A stretch of 64,000 nucleotides of DNA from Saprospiraceae bacterium (GCA_027488935.1 JAIYAP010000003.1:147753-211752); one strand, 5' to 3'. Positions 44,079-53,292 are shown, counted from the first letter of the stretch. A program made the numbers and translations. The notes: generated by a model from the sequence alone, not told the origin.

Positions 44079-44629
44079 TATGGATAAGGAGTTAATCCGC
44101 CGTCAAGCCATACAACATCGGAGCAATCCGCATCGAGGCCACGGAAGGTGGAAAAATCAAAGAGGTACATCACCGCGCCATACGATCCATCACCTTCGGC
44201 TTGCCAAAAATCGCCTTGAACTTTCAAGTTATCTACGACATCAATGCTTCCGAAAAACAACGGGTGCCCATTGCGACTATCGGCCACCATGCGCGTGATG
44301 AATGAATCTGCTAATTTTTCAGCATCTGTGTAGGCGTTGAGTAGATCGGTACTGGATCCTTCGCGGCGGCTGTAAAATTTGCCAAACACCAGGCCTACCT
44401 GGTAGTTTTTCACTGCCTGCATTTGCTGGCTGCGCATGGTCATGGTGGGCAATATCATGCGTACAAAATAATCTTTCGGCTTTATGGCAGTGCGGAAGTC
44501 CGAAAAGGCCTGTTCGTAGGCTTTCACTTCAAATACCCGTGCTCCACTCGTATTGGAGTGCAGTAGCAGCGGGTGCTGCTCGCACAGGTACTTGTAGTAG
44601 TCTGCTATGTTGGAAAGATACTGCGCCAT
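44078..44629 (-). CDS. Hypothetical tail-region protein
   Basis: A 183-residue protein (MAQYLSNIADYYKY). ATG 44629 lies 5 nt after the -7 box of late promoter c, which excludes the longer frame starting at 44722. The sequence contains a helical N-terminus and a beta-rich C-terminus. Function unknown; first gene of the tail unit. Confidence 0.6.
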   Translation of the reverse strand: MAQYLSNIADYYKYLCEQHPLLLHSNTSGARVFEVKAYEQAFSDFRTAIKPKDYFVRMILPTMTMRSQQMQAVKNYQVGLVFGKFYSRREGSSTDLLNAYTDAEKLADSFITRMVADSRNGHPLFFGSIDVVDNLKVQGDFWQAEGDGSYGAVMYLFDFSTFRGLDADCSDVVWLDGGLTPYP

Positions 44630-44634
44630 CGGTG

Positions 44635-44669
44635 CAAAAGTGCGTGGCGTGATGGCGGGTAGAAAGGAC
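44635..44669 (-). promoter_or_regulatory. Prophage late-type promoter c
   Basis: GTCCTTT (44669-44663), 20-nt spacer, CACTTTTG ending at 44635, 5 nt before the ATG at 44629. Confidence 0.7.
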
Positions 44670-44739
44670 AAAGGGTAAAAACAAAAATGCCCAAGCCATT
44701 GCGGCCTGAGCATCTCTTCCATCCAAAACCAATTGTATC

Positions 44740-45591
44740 TTAATAACCGCTTACCTGGTAACTGAATATGTAAGCCGTGGTTGCCAGAGCGGTACCTGAA
44801 GCATTGAGCGTAAATGCACCTGCAGTACTATCCGCAAACCATCGTGTTGCATTGGCGCCCGAATCTGGATCATATTGGGTAATTGACACAATTGCTTTAT
44901 TGGGGTATGTTACCGGTAGTGTAACCGTGCATAAAACACCAGTTGTGGTGGGCGTGCCTGCGGGCGTAAGCGTAATGGTCCCGCACGTTGCATTTCCCGC
45001 AATGGTAACAGTAGCACCGCTCCCGGCCGCAGCACCTACCACTGCGGTAGGGACATCCCCTACTTTCATGTTGTAGTAGTCGCGCAGGAACTTTTTACCA
45101 CGTAAGTAGGCAAGTTTGTTGCTTGCGCCCGTGACGCCACTAATCTTTACCGAGTCAATACTTTGCGCATAAATAATGCTCTTGGTGTCTTCATCAAAAA
45201 CCGTTAAAACACCATTGCTGCTGCGGTATCGATAACCAACCTCATCATGTGGGAAAAAGAACCGGTACCCGTTGGTAGTCGTTGCATCCTGGAACCACAA
45301 GGCAAACTTGGTAAGTTTTGAACTCCAGATACTTGATCCACTGATCGTTACCGAGCTGGTATCACCATACCACAATCGGGTATTGGTGCCAGTTTCCTTA
45401 ATTTCCAGTTTGGCGGTAGATGCCTGGTAAATCAAGTAAACCTCATCAATGGCGTAAAAAGTGCGTGCATTTGCACTAGGGGCGACAATTTCCAACGCGC
45501 TCGGCGTTAGTGTCACTGTTTGGGCGCTGGCTGCCACCTGGAACAAAGCCAGCATCAGCGTGAGCGCGTAAAAAATGTTTTTCATCTGCAT
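44740..45591 (-). CDS. Exported beta-rich protein
   Basis: A 283-residue protein with a signal peptide (cleavage near ASAQT, residue 24) and a body of short strands, Gly/Thr-rich in the last 100 residues. It has its own late promoter (d) with a 43-nt leader. ATG 45585 (third codon) is also possible. Like the three exported products nearer the fibre gene, it could be a surface-exposed protein of lysogens or a displayed virion part. Confidence 0.6.
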   Translation of the reverse strand: MQMKNIFYALTLMLALFQVAASAQTVTLTPSALEIVAPSANARTFYAIDEVYLIYQASTAKLEIKETGTNTRLWYGDTSSVTISGSSIWSSKLTKFALWFQDATTTNGYRFFFPHDEVGYRYRSSNGVLTVFDEDTKSIIYAQSIDSVKISGVTGASNKLAYLRGKKFLRDYYNMKVGDVPTAVVGAAAGSGATVTIAGNATCGTITLTPAGTPTTTGVLCTVTLPVTYPNKAIVSITQYDPDSGANATRWFADSTAGAFTLNASGTALATTAYIFSYQVSGY

Positions 45592-45634
45592 TTTTTATTG
45601 TGAAAAATGTTGAAACGTGTTTCGATTAGCGACA

Positions 45635-45669
45635 CAAAAATGGCTTGTGTCCCATCGATCCCAAAGGAC
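45635..45669 (-). promoter_or_regulatory. Prophage late-type promoter d
   Basis: GTCCTTT (45669-45663), 20-nt spacer, CATTTTTG ending at 45635, directly after the terminase gene and 43 nt before ATG 45591. Confidence 0.7.
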
Positions 45670-45673
45670 AAGC

Positions 45674-47302
45674 CTATCTGCCGCTCATATTGCTGTCGGG
45701 CAATGAGGGACCATAATCGCGCATCAGGTGCGCGTACAGCACATACACAGGATTATCCAGCGCATCAGATAGATCGGTTGCCAGTTGTCGGTTGGGGTTA
45801 TCGCTGCGCTCTTCCCGTTTGTCTTTCCCAATGGTGCCATCGGGCCGCTTTTTCGAGCGCGCGCGCGACATGCTCAGGTATGTAAACCTTGCATTTTGCT
45901 TGTTGATTCGGAAGCGCGGGAATCGAGGATCCTGCTCATTGAATATCCGCTCCCAAAGCAAATATTTCTGAAAATGGTGCGGATTGGTACCGCTCACCGT
46001 CATACGCCGCACTTTCCAGCCGCGCGCGCTGAGATATTGTTCTACCTGTTGTGCCCGGTTGAGTTTCGTATTACCAGTGGCCGAATTACCCGTGGCATCG
46101 TAGAAAAACAAAATGTGCGGATTACTCGCCTGGTGTGGCAAGTAGTATTGATGGAACTCTTCACACACATCATCCTGTGTTTTCCCTTCGGCCCCTTTGC
46201 CGAAAAACTCTTTAAGCGTCCGGAATTCTCCCGGGTATTGCTGGCTTACCGTGATGCTATTGATCGCTGCACCAAAGTCCATTCCGATCAATAATTTTTC
46301 ACCTGGCGTAAGATCGCTGTCACCCTGGCACGTTGCCTTGATGCCCACTGCATCGGGTGTGTAGAACGAATAATTGTAGTTGGTGTAACAGTGCCGTGTT
46401 TCCTCCAGCATCGCATAAAAACCACCGCGCACAAATCGAGGCCTGATATTCAAGTACTCCGCATTGAATATTTCCAGATCGAGTGCCGATTTTTTTGCAA
46501 CCGAAAGGTAGTCGGGTTTCAAATTCGCCATGTTGCAAATGCAATTGGCTTTCAGGAATAAATGCCGCTGGCCATCATCCATTTGCGCGAGTTCCTCTCG
46601 ATCGGTGAACCATGAACCAGCAGGCGTGAGCGCGGTACTGCTGGCTTTCAACCGAAAATCAAACCACCGGTTGTTCCCCAGCACACGGTAATTACTACCT
46701 CGAATACTGGGCGTGCTGTTTTCATCCATCTTTTTCGGGTCCAGCATTACCACCTCATCTGCAAATTCGCCATCGGTGCTCAATCCCCGGCCGCTGCCGG
46801 AAATATCCTGGCTGAGCAGGTGAAAACCAAAGCCGGTGTAAAACGTGATAAAGTTGTCGTATTTCAACGGTGGCTTGTAAGGCTCTGGCCATTTCCATTT
46901 TGATGGCGGGCGTCGACCGATGAAATAATGCAGGTCTTTATACAGCCCTTGCATTTCCAAGGCGTGTATGTACGCCGGTATAATTTCGGTCAGGAATTTC
47001 TGATAAGTCGGTACAATCCACTGAAAGGATCCGCGCGGCATTTCAGTGGCAATTACGCGGCTGTATCGGGCAAATACCGTGGTTTTGCCCGTTCCCCTAC
47101 CCCATTCCAAATCCAGTTCCTTCACCGTTTTGAGCATGGCCGTGCTCAGGATGGCAATTTGCTGCGCAGCGTTGTATGGGATGGTCCGGTAGTGCTCATC
47201 CACCTGGTCTTTGAGGGTTTTCCAATCACCGCCACCGCCGTTGTGCAAGCGCCCAATGCGCTCCTTGATCATTTCAGAAGTGGTGGGCGGTCTATTCGTC
47301 AT
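45674..47302 (-). CDS. Terminase large subunit
   Basis: The motor and nuclease that packages phage DNA. The ATPase Walker A is at residues 68-75 (GRGTGKTT) and a Walker-B-like ADE at 181-183. The RNase-H-like nuclease domain begins with GMDFGA at 340-345 (Asp342). The length of 542 residues is normal. It overlaps the small-subunit gene by 11 nt. Confidence 0.9.
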   Translation of the reverse strand: MTNRPPTTSEMIKERIGRLHNGGGGDWKTLKDQVDEHYRTIPYNAAQQIAILSTAMLKTVKELDLEWGRGTGKTTVFARYSRVIATEMPRGSFQWIVPTYQKFLTEIIPAYIHALEMQGLYKDLHYFIGRRPPSKWKWPEPYKPPLKYDNFITFYTGFGFHLLSQDISGSGRGLSTDGEFADEVVMLDPKKMDENSTPSIRGSNYRVLGNNRWFDFRLKASSTALTPAGSWFTDREELAQMDDGQRHLFLKANCICNMANLKPDYLSVAKKSALDLEIFNAEYLNIRPRFVRGGFYAMLEETRHCYTNYNYSFYTPDAVGIKATCQGDSDLTPGEKLLIGMDFGAAINSITVSQQYPGEFRTLKEFFGKGAEGKTQDDVCEEFHQYYLPHQASNPHILFFYDATGNSATGNTKLNRAQQVEQYLSARGWKVRRMTVSGTNPHHFQKYLLWERIFNEQDPRFPRFRINKQNARFTYLSMSRARSKKRPDGTIGKDKREERSDNPNRQLATDLSDALDNPVYVLYAHLMRDYGPSLPDSNMSGR

Positions 47303-47948
47303 CGGCGGGCATTTCTTCGTAGTTTACGTATTCGGCGTTCTTTGCCTTCGCTACGGTTTCAAAAAATTTGGTAATGTCCACACTACCACCGGCTTGTTGA
47401 ATGAAGTTCATAATCAGACTGCGGACATCCGGATCCAGCACCTCCACATAGTTGCGTTCCTGCATGAGTTTCTCCAGATCAATCCGATCAGGATCGTCCT
47501 TGTCCAGTCCTGCAGCAGCCATATAGGTATTGGTGGCCTTTACCATGGCATCCGCATCATCGTTTTTCTTGGCTTTTTTGTAGGCATCCAGTGCCATGCT
47601 GATTGCGCGTTGCCGATGCACATCTTTTGGTATTTCGCCAATTTCGCCGAATACGTGGCGCATATTGCGAATGTCGTTGCGCGCCTGGCTGACCGATATT
47701 TCAAACTCGGCTTGCAACTTATCCAGGATCTTCATGTACTTCAATCCCTTCATGAAATAAGCCCTGGCGGCAAACCATCGATCGCGGATATGTTCCTCTT
47801 TGGGCTTGAGCGGAAAGTCGTAATTATTATCCAGCCAATCAATTACGATTTGGCTTTCGCTAAGGCCATGCATGCGTTCACGCCACCGGTATTCGGGTAG
47901 CAATTCGGGCGTGATATCACTGGCTTTTATACTTGCTATATTCTTCAT
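47292..47948 (-). CDS. Terminase small subunit (putative)
   Basis: A 218-residue helical protein. The region around residues 77-100 (KLQAEFEISVSQARNDI) reads as a helix-turn-helix that could recognise the packaging site, and an acidic tail follows. The overlap with the large subunit gene and its size support the call. Confidence 0.7.
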   Translation of the reverse strand: MKNIASIKASDITPELLPEYRWRERMHGLSESQIVIDWLDNNYDFPLKPKEEHIRDRWFAARAYFMKGLKYMKILDKLQAEFEISVSQARNDIRNMRHVFGEIGEIPKDVHRQRAISMALDAYKKAKKNDDADAMVKATNTYMAAAGLDKDDPDRIDLEKLMQERNYVEVLDPDVRSLIMNFIQQAGGSVDITKFFETVAKAKNAEYVNYEEMPADDE

Positions 47949-48622
47949 TTTGCGGCTTCGATTCGTTCTTTTTCGGCGATTTTGGCGGCTAATTCAGCCT
48001 CCAGTTCCTTACGCCGTTCAAGGCTTTTTGCCTGCGGAATGATCTTGTTTAATTTGCTAATCCGCGTGCGCAGACTCAGCAGTTTTTTTAGGTCGGCCGC
48101 AGGTTCGTTCTGATCATACCCTTGTACTTCATATTTGAAAGTGTAGGCAGTACTGGGCTCAGGGTTGCGCATACGATCATAGAGCCCATCGAGTTGCGGC
48201 GTGATCGTTTCCATCAGTTCAATGGCGTGCTGGGCGCGCTCCTCATCGGTGGCGGCATTGGCCATCAGGGCGTGCACATAACTTTGGCGCTTGTGCAACT
48301 CCTTTGCCTGTTTGAATAGCGGGTGTGCTCGAAAATCATCCGGCGTAGGCGCAGGTTCTTGTATCGGTACCGGTATAGGTATTGGCTTTTGCTTGGGTGG
48401 CTCAGGTGCTGGCTTTTCTGTTGCTTTGTAAGGTATGCCCCGCAATGCAATATATAATTTACCCCGCTCTGCCTCCGTAGGCTTGCGTTTTCTGGCAATA
48501 TTGTTTAGGTTTTCAGCAGCCGACTTAGTAATCCCAAGGCTGGCAATCGGATAATTATTCATGATATTTACCCCTTGCGCAAACGTCATTTTCTCTTGTA
48601 AAAAGTAGTCGTACATCGTCAT
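47945..48622 (-). CDS. Hypothetical coiled-coil protein preceding the terminase
   Basis: About 225 residues with a Pro/Lys-rich middle (about residues 70-95) and a C-terminal coiled coil ending in KIAEKERIEAAK. ATG 48622 lies 4 nt after the -7 box of late promoter e; if the message has a longer leader, ATG 48589 or 48562 (the latter preceded by AAGGGG) would be used. It overlaps the small terminase gene by 4 nt and leads the terminase unit. Confidence 0.6.
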   Translation of the reverse strand: MTMYDYFLQEKMTFAQGVNIMNNYPIASLGITKSAAENLNNIARKRKPTEAERGKLYIALRGIPYKATEKPAPEPPKQKPIPIPVPIQEPAPTPDDFRAHPLFKQAKELHKRQSYVHALMANAATDEERAQHAIELMETITPQLDGLYDRMRNPEPSTAYTFKYEVQGYDQNEPAADLKKLLSLRTRISKLNKIIPQAKSLERRKELEAELAAKIAEKERIEAAK

Positions 48623-48626
48623 ACTG

Positions 48627-48661
48627 CAAAGGTTGCAGCACACGGGTCATCAGAAAAGGAC
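48627..48661 (-). promoter_or_regulatory. Prophage late-type promoter e
   Basis: GTCCTTT (48661-48655), 20-nt spacer, AACCTTTG ending at 48627, 4 nt before ATG 48622. It directly follows a terminator. Drives the terminase genes. Confidence 0.75.
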
Positions 48662-48663
48662 AT

Positions 48664-48692
48664 AAAAAAGCCCGCTTCGATGTGAAGCGGGC
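48664..48692 (-). terminator. Intrinsic terminator
   Basis: A perfect 9-bp stem (GCCCGCTTC with GAAGCGGGC) and 5-nt loop, followed on the - strand by six T. Ends the capsid-tail unit; late promoter e starts 2 nt further on. Confidence 0.85.
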
Positions 48693-48720
48693 CCAACGAG
48701 ACTCATGAAACAAATTCAAA

Positions 48721-48948
48721 CTACTCCTTAATTCCCTTTACTTTTTCAGGTCGGCGCTTCAAGTGCGGAAATCCCGCTTTGATGAGCGCCTCACAGGTAT
48801 CCAATTCGATGGTAGAAAAATCTACCGATCCCTGGCCATAATGCGGCAAGGCGAATACAGGACCGCCCTCCAGTTTTTCCAATTCATACTTTTCCTTAAT
48901 TGAATCAGGAAGTGTATTGGTCGTGGTAAACTTCTCCTTTTCTGACAT
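48721..48948 (-). CDS. Small hypothetical phage protein
   Basis: A 75-residue, charged protein (start MSEKEKFTTTN). ATG 48948 begins 1 nt after the previous stop, and the part upstream in the same frame is antisense-like. By position (after a tail-tube-like gene) it may be a tail assembly protein, but no motif supports this. Confidence 0.6.
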   Translation of the reverse strand: MSEKEKFTTTNTLPDSIKEKYELEKLEGGPVFALPHYGQGSVDFSTIELDTCEALIKAGFPHLKRRPEKVKGIKE

Positions 48949-48949
48949 A

Positions 48950-49498
48950 CTAGATTGGCGTTTGGTTGATCGTTCCAGTGTACAAAGTAGGCGTGCTGGT
49001 AATCCAACGAATTGTGTATAAAGTACCACGATCATCCGTGGCGGCAACACCGGTGCCGCCATCCGCCTCTTGGAGGTAGGCTGGATCATCCTTGGTGCCC
49101 AACGTATGCAAGGTACCGTTTTTATCAGGACACAAGAATACGCCTGGGATGTTTTTAACATCCTTCAGCCATTCCAACTGCACCGCATCCAAGCCGACAA
49201 CATAAAAGGTAAAAATTACCTCCAGTGATTTTGAGCCAGTACCGCCAACGGCCTTGTAACTCACTCCACCCTTCTCCATAAGCATGGGGAAAGACCGGAA
49301 ATACCCTTTGCCGCTACCCGCGCCGGTGAAAGAAAAGTTACCAGACAACTGGACCGTTTTACCATCGCCAGCCGCGCTGGGTGTCTGGTATGCAGGCCAG
49401 GAGGCAAACTCTTCAGCGGGCGCCATGTAGCCTGTGCCTTTTATACCAGCGGCATTGGTTAGGCATGAGCCATTGGTTAATTTATTAATTTCACACAT
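48950..49498 (-). CDS. Virion protein, possibly tail tube
   Basis: A 182-residue, beta-rich protein with Gly/Thr-rich loops. It starts MCEINKLTNGSC and has a central strand region with SLEVIFTFYVVG. The size, composition and location after the capsid gene fit a major tail protein, but I recognise no family signature. Confidence 0.45.
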   Translation of the reverse strand: MCEINKLTNGSCLTNAAGIKGTGYMAPAEEFASWPAYQTPSAAGDGKTVQLSGNFSFTGAGSGKGYFRSFPMLMEKGGVSYKAVGGTGSKSLEVIFTFYVVGLDAVQLEWLKDVKNIPGVFLCPDKNGTLHTLGTKDDPAYLQEADGGTGVAATDDRGTLYTIRWITSTPTLYTGTINQTPI

Positions 49499-49529
49499 GA
49501 TTATGCGTATTTTGAAGTGATTGGAAAGA

Positions 49530-49883
49530 CTATGCTACTTTTTGGAAGTGGGCATAGTTGATTTCGATAAGGCGATCCAACACTGCGCAGGCTGCTGCGT
49601 TGCCTTCACCATCCGCTGCCTCATTGATGAGGATTTGGGCATCGTGAAGTACGCCATTACCATCACGCACGCGCAAGTGTCCGGCATCGAATGCATGGCC
49701 TTTGTAGGTGCCCGTTACCTTGGGTTGTGCTTTGCCGGAAGCAATTTCAGCCTGCAAGGAAAGGAGGGCATCTTCTGCTACCTTTTTTTCGGCTGCGGCG
49801 GCAGCAATTTGCTTTTGGAGGTCGGCGGCTTCTTTGCGGGCCTCATCCAATTGCTTTTTGAGTTCTTTTTCCTGATCTGACAT
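49530..49883 (-). CDS. Hypothetical protein with N-terminal coiled coil
   Basis: A 117-residue protein: an Ala/Lys/Glu coiled coil in residues 3-50 and a small C-terminal domain (GTYKGHAFDAGHLRVRDG). It lies after the capsid terminator and before the tail-tube-like gene without a visible promoter of its own, so it may depend on read-through. Possible capsid decoration or assembly factor. Confidence 0.55.
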   Translation of the reverse strand: MSDQEKELKKQLDEARKEAADLQKQIAAAAAEKKVAEDALLSLQAEIASGKAQPKVTGTYKGHAFDAGHLRVRDGNGVLHDAQILINEAADGEGNAAACAVLDRLIEINYAHFQKVA

Positions 49884-49908
49884 GATATATGTAGAAGGTT
49901 ATTTTGTG

Positions 49909-49950
49909 AAAAAAGTGCCGGGCGGCAATCTTGGCTTTTGCCCACCCGGC
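49909..49950 (-). terminator. Intrinsic terminator after the capsid gene
   Basis: GCCGGG...CCCGGC (49917-49922 with 49945-49950) and an inner GGCAA/TTGCC pairing, followed on the - strand by A-C and six T. Its sequence resembles the terminator at 63864-63895. Confidence 0.7.
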
Positions 49951-49991
49951 TATTCAAATGATTTACCCGCTGTAGCCCTAGCGAAAGCGGG

Positions 49992-50957
49992 TTACGCCTG
50001 GTCGTTCACATACAAATTCGACCAGTACTCAAAGCCAAAGAAGCGGTAAATAACCGCCTTGGCTTTCAATGTGTACAGGTCAGCCTGGAAAATGAACTGC
50101 GGGTACTGTGGGTAGCCACGACGCGTACCGATGATCATGTTTTGCTGATTATCGGGAAGGAAAATCCACCGGTTGCTGCCTTCCATGGCTTTCACGCCTA
50201 CAATCATGCAGTTAGTACCATCCACAGTCAAGCCGCCCATTTGCTGGTTAAGTTGCTGCCAGGTAGATACATTGAAATCGCCACGGTAATCGTAGTAGTA
50301 CTTGCGCATCCACGAATCAGACATGAGGATTTTACCGCTCCGGCCGCGCACTTCGCGGGGCATGGCTAGCATCCAGTCTTCCAATTTGGAGCGGATATCC
50401 GATGCGGTATATGATCCAGAGGCTACCGGTACCAGCTTGCCTGCGGTGATGGCGTCGGCGATGGCTTTTTTGTAACCGTTTACCGATTCCAATACTGCAC
50501 CCGGTACACCAGCAGTAGGCGCTACATATTCACCTGCCCATGCGGCATCGTTCAGATTGTCACGGAAAGACGGCATGATTTCCGCTTCGATTATGTATTT
50601 GGGGTAAGTCCATTGCATTGGATCTTTACCGCCTTCAAACCAGTTTGCAGCCCACTTATCGTAGAACTTTTCAAGTTGCTCCTCGGTGAATTCAAGGTCC
50701 AATTTGATCGGCCGAAGGGTATTGTCAACGGCGTCAAAAGCCTCCTGGTTGTTGGGCGTAAATCGGGGCTGGTACGGCTGCAAAATATCACCGGTAGTGA
50801 CGTTTACCGCTGAGTACATTTTATCGGCCTGTACAAATGGCAACATATTTTCAAATTCAAGCCCTACCCGGAACTTGGTTTTGATTTCAGGAGAAAACTG
50901 CACCACTTGCTGATTCAGCATGGCCGCAGTTGCCTCAATGGAGAGTAAATGATTCAT
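49992..50957 (-). CDS. Major capsid protein (putative, HK97-like)
   Basis: A 321-residue protein. The order protease then this gene, the size, and its pattern (FRVGLEFENMLPFVQADKMY near the start and a strand-rich C-terminus with FQADLYTLKAKAVIYRFFG) fit a major capsid protein of HK97 fold. No long scaffold region precedes the core; the protease gene carries a helical C-terminal region that may serve as scaffold. A terminator follows. Confidence 0.72.
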   Translation of the reverse strand: MNHLLSIEATAAMLNQQVVQFSPEIKTKFRVGLEFENMLPFVQADKMYSAVNVTTGDILQPYQPRFTPNNQEAFDAVDNTLRPIKLDLEFTEEQLEKFYDKWAANWFEGGKDPMQWTYPKYIIEAEIMPSFRDNLNDAAWAGEYVAPTAGVPGAVLESVNGYKKAIADAITAGKLVPVASGSYTASDIRSKLEDWMLAMPREVRGRSGKILMSDSWMRKYYYDYRGDFNVSTWQQLNQQMGGLTVDGTNCMIVGVKAMEGSNRWIFLPDNQQNMIIGTRRGYPQYPQFIFQADLYTLKAKAVIYRFFGFEYWSNLYVNDQA

Positions 50958-51004
50958 ATTTTTTTACAGATAAAAAAGTGAGCGTGTTTTGATTACGTGA
51001 TTGA

Positions 51005-52150
51005 TTAGATCACACGTTGCGTGTATGGGTTTTGGCCCAAAGCCGCAGTTTTTGCCAAATTCGCATTGGCTTCATCCAGGGCTTTTTTCGCATCGGGTGT
51101 GCCAATACCTGCGATTGGAAGGTCCGTTTCCGGAGCATCCGGCGTGCTGCGCTCAGCACCAGGCTTTGCGCCCAGTTCATTCAGCGCTTTACGGGTATTT
51201 TCCAGTTCGGTTTTTACCGCCGTGAATTCATCGCGCAAGGCTTTGATCGCTTCACTTTCGGAATCCGTTTTTGGCGCTTTAGCGGCTTCCAAGGCATCCA
51301 GTTCGGCTTTTACCGCCGCTGGATCCAGCGAGCCATCCTCGAGGCTTTTTTTGAAATCTTCGAATTTCATGTCTTTTTGTTGAGTGATAACAGGTTGTTG
51401 TTTCTGGGTACCGAGCATATCACTCAGAACCTCTCTAATACGACCGATAATAGAGGTATCAGCCTCTTTTTTGACGGTGGCCTCGCTGGTAATCATCGTT
51501 TCCAGCAGCTGTTTATAAGGCATGCCAGCCGAAACCTTCATCGGATCGGCGGCAGCGTATTCGGTAGTGTCGGATACCAGGCCATCGGTCACGGCTTCAC
51601 TGTACGTGAGCCAGTGATCCTTGTAATCGGCGTAGTATCGGCTGCGCATTTCATCGGCGGTAATTCCAATGCTGGCAGCGGTGGCAGTGATGGCGCTTTC
51701 GGTGAATTTGTCCAGCGCTTCGGCACATTCGCGCATGGTTTGGGCATTGCCTGAGCAATAGTTCCATGCTGGATGCACCATCAACAGCGCATTTTTGGCC
51801 ATGTGGCGCTGTTTGCCACACATCCAAATATCGGCGGCCATGCTGGCGCAAATACCATCGTTCCAGGTATGGATTTCGGCGGCGCTGTTTTGAATGGCCG
51901 ACATGATCGCATTGCCATGGAAAAAGTCACCTCCTGGAGAATTGATGCGCAAGTGGATAACCGGGTATTGCGCTGCCAAAGCATTGAGTTCTTTCACAAA
52001 CTCAATATCCGTTACGCCCTTTTGGACGTATTCGTACTTTGCTGGATCCCAGGACCATTCTTCACCAATGTAACCGTACAGGAATATGGTTGCTTCGGTA
52101 GCGCCCTGCTCGGTGAGCAGTTTGTAATATGGTTGATTCTTATGATTCAT
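51005..52150 (-). CDS. ClpP-like capsid maturation protease with C-terminal scaffold-like region
   Basis: The N-terminal 200 residues follow the ClpP/phage prohead protease fold: SPGG at residues 71-74, nucleophile Ser103 in ICASMAA, and His126 in VHPAW. The C-terminal 150 residues are charged and helical (about 260-340) and could act as an internal scaffold cleaved on maturation. It shares one base with the preceding stop and lies before the capsid gene, as is usual. Confidence 0.82.
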   Translation of the reverse strand: MNHKNQPYYKLLTEQGATEATIFLYGYIGEEWSWDPAKYEYVQKGVTDIEFVKELNALAAQYPVIHLRINSPGGDFFHGNAIMSAIQNSAAEIHTWNDGICASMAADIWMCGKQRHMAKNALLMVHPAWNYCSGNAQTMRECAEALDKFTESAITATAASIGITADEMRSRYYADYKDHWLTYSEAVTDGLVSDTTEYAAADPMKVSAGMPYKQLLETMITSEATVKKEADTSIIGRIREVLSDMLGTQKQQPVITQQKDMKFEDFKKSLEDGSLDPAAVKAELDALEAAKAPKTDSESEAIKALRDEFTAVKTELENTRKALNELGAKPGAERSTPDAPETDLPIAGIGTPDAKKALDEANANLAKTAALGQNPYTQRVI

Positions 52151-52638
52151 CAGAAAACAGGTATATAACCGGGCGATTTGCAGAGCGAAACGCCGGAAAA
52201 AGTGATGCGGTGTACTCGACCATCGGCACCATCGGCACCGCTATCGAATTTGCTTTCAAAACGTAAGGGCTGTTCGGGTGATCCGAGCAGGAGTGGCTGA
52301 CCTTCGCGCGTAACGCGCACGATGAACCGCTGTTGCTTCATGAGATTGCACCAGCCGCGCACATCGGGAATATCCGATGGCATGACTGCCGATAGATTCA
52401 GGTTGAAGTATTCGCCCTGGTCATTTTCAACTTGATCCTCATTCCATTGGCCGGAGCCAGAAACGTAAGGAATTGTGTACCAGGCTACACTGGTAAATGC
52501 GGGCTGCTGATTGTATCCTTCTGAAAATGCCCGAATAAACGTGGTAGTATCTACCTCGCTGATCGGCACAAATTCCAATTTCCCTGCACCTGGAAGGGTG
52601 CCGGATTGGCAAGAAGTATATACAATTTGAAATGACAT
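52150..52638 (-). CDS. Hypothetical phage protein preceding the capsid protease
   Basis: A 162-residue beta-rich protein (MSFQIVYTSCQSG) without a known motif. Its ATG is exactly 4 nt after the -7 box of late promoter f, and it is coupled to the protease gene by one shared base. It may be a head- or tail-completion protein. Confidence 0.6.
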   Translation of the reverse strand: MSFQIVYTSCQSGTLPGAGKLEFVPISEVDTTTFIRAFSEGYNQQPAFTSVAWYTIPYVSGSGQWNEDQVENDQGEYFNLNLSAVMPSDIPDVRGWCNLMKQQRFIVRVTREGQPLLLGSPEQPLRFESKFDSGADGADGRVHRITFSGVSLCKSPGYIPVF

Positions 52639-52642
52639 AGCG

Positions 52643-52677
52643 CAAATGTGCGCTACCCTACCCTGCTCTGAAAGGAC
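52643..52677 (-). promoter_or_regulatory. Prophage late-type promoter f
   Basis: GTCCTTT (52677-52671), 20-nt spacer, CACATTTG ending at 52643, 4 nt before ATG 52638. Drives the protease and capsid genes. Confidence 0.75.
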
Positions 52678-52687
52678 AGGGACAATA

Positions 52688-53206
52688 CTAGCACTGCTGC
52701 GCCCACTGGCGTCCTTTGATCGGATGCAATGCCCGATACTTGCGGGCGCGGTATTGCGCTTTTTTCATGGAGTCATACTCGTAGTAATCATCCAGACCGG
52801 CGCGGCGTAAATATTCGCCGATGGTATCCTGCTCGTGTTTGCCCCGGCTTTTGCCGTCCATGACAAGTTGCAGCACATCGTCTTGCATACTGCTGTACAG
52901 AAATGAGTTGAAATGCAGCGCAATACGGTCGGCTACATTGAATATTTCGTAGCGGGCAATTGGCCCGTGTGCCTCAAATCGGATGCGCGCGGTGAGCGCT
53001 TGTAACTCGAGCGGCGTAAGTTGTGGATCGCGCCCTTCATCGTAAAAAATGATGGCCATGCTCATCATGGCGGTAAGCATATTGGCAATGGAGGATTGTC
53101 CTGGTAAAACGAGCGGCCGACCTTCTATTAAATTTTCACGGTACTTTAGATACACTAATAATCCCGGCTCAATGGGCAAATAGCCCTCAACGATAATCTT
53201 ACTCAT
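52688..53206 (-). CDS. Hypothetical phage protein, 172 aa
   Basis: A mostly helical soluble protein with a basic C-terminus (KAQYRARKYRALHP). It lies upstream of late promoter f. No late-type promoter is visible before it, so it may be the last gene of the lysis unit or have another promoter. No family recognised. Confidence 0.6.
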   Translation of the reverse strand: MSKIIVEGYLPIEPGLLVYLKYRENLIEGRPLVLPGQSSIANMLTAMMSMAIIFYDEGRDPQLTPLELQALTARIRFEAHGPIARYEIFNVADRIALHFNSFLYSSMQDDVLQLVMDGKSRGKHEQDTIGEYLRRAGLDDYYEYDSMKKAQYRARKYRALHPIKGRQWAQQC

Positions 53207-53292
53207 ATTGCCGACAATTTAGAATGATAAGAACTAATAAGTGTTTGACAATTAGTGGTATATACAACAATAGTGCCGATTTTTTGACCGAC

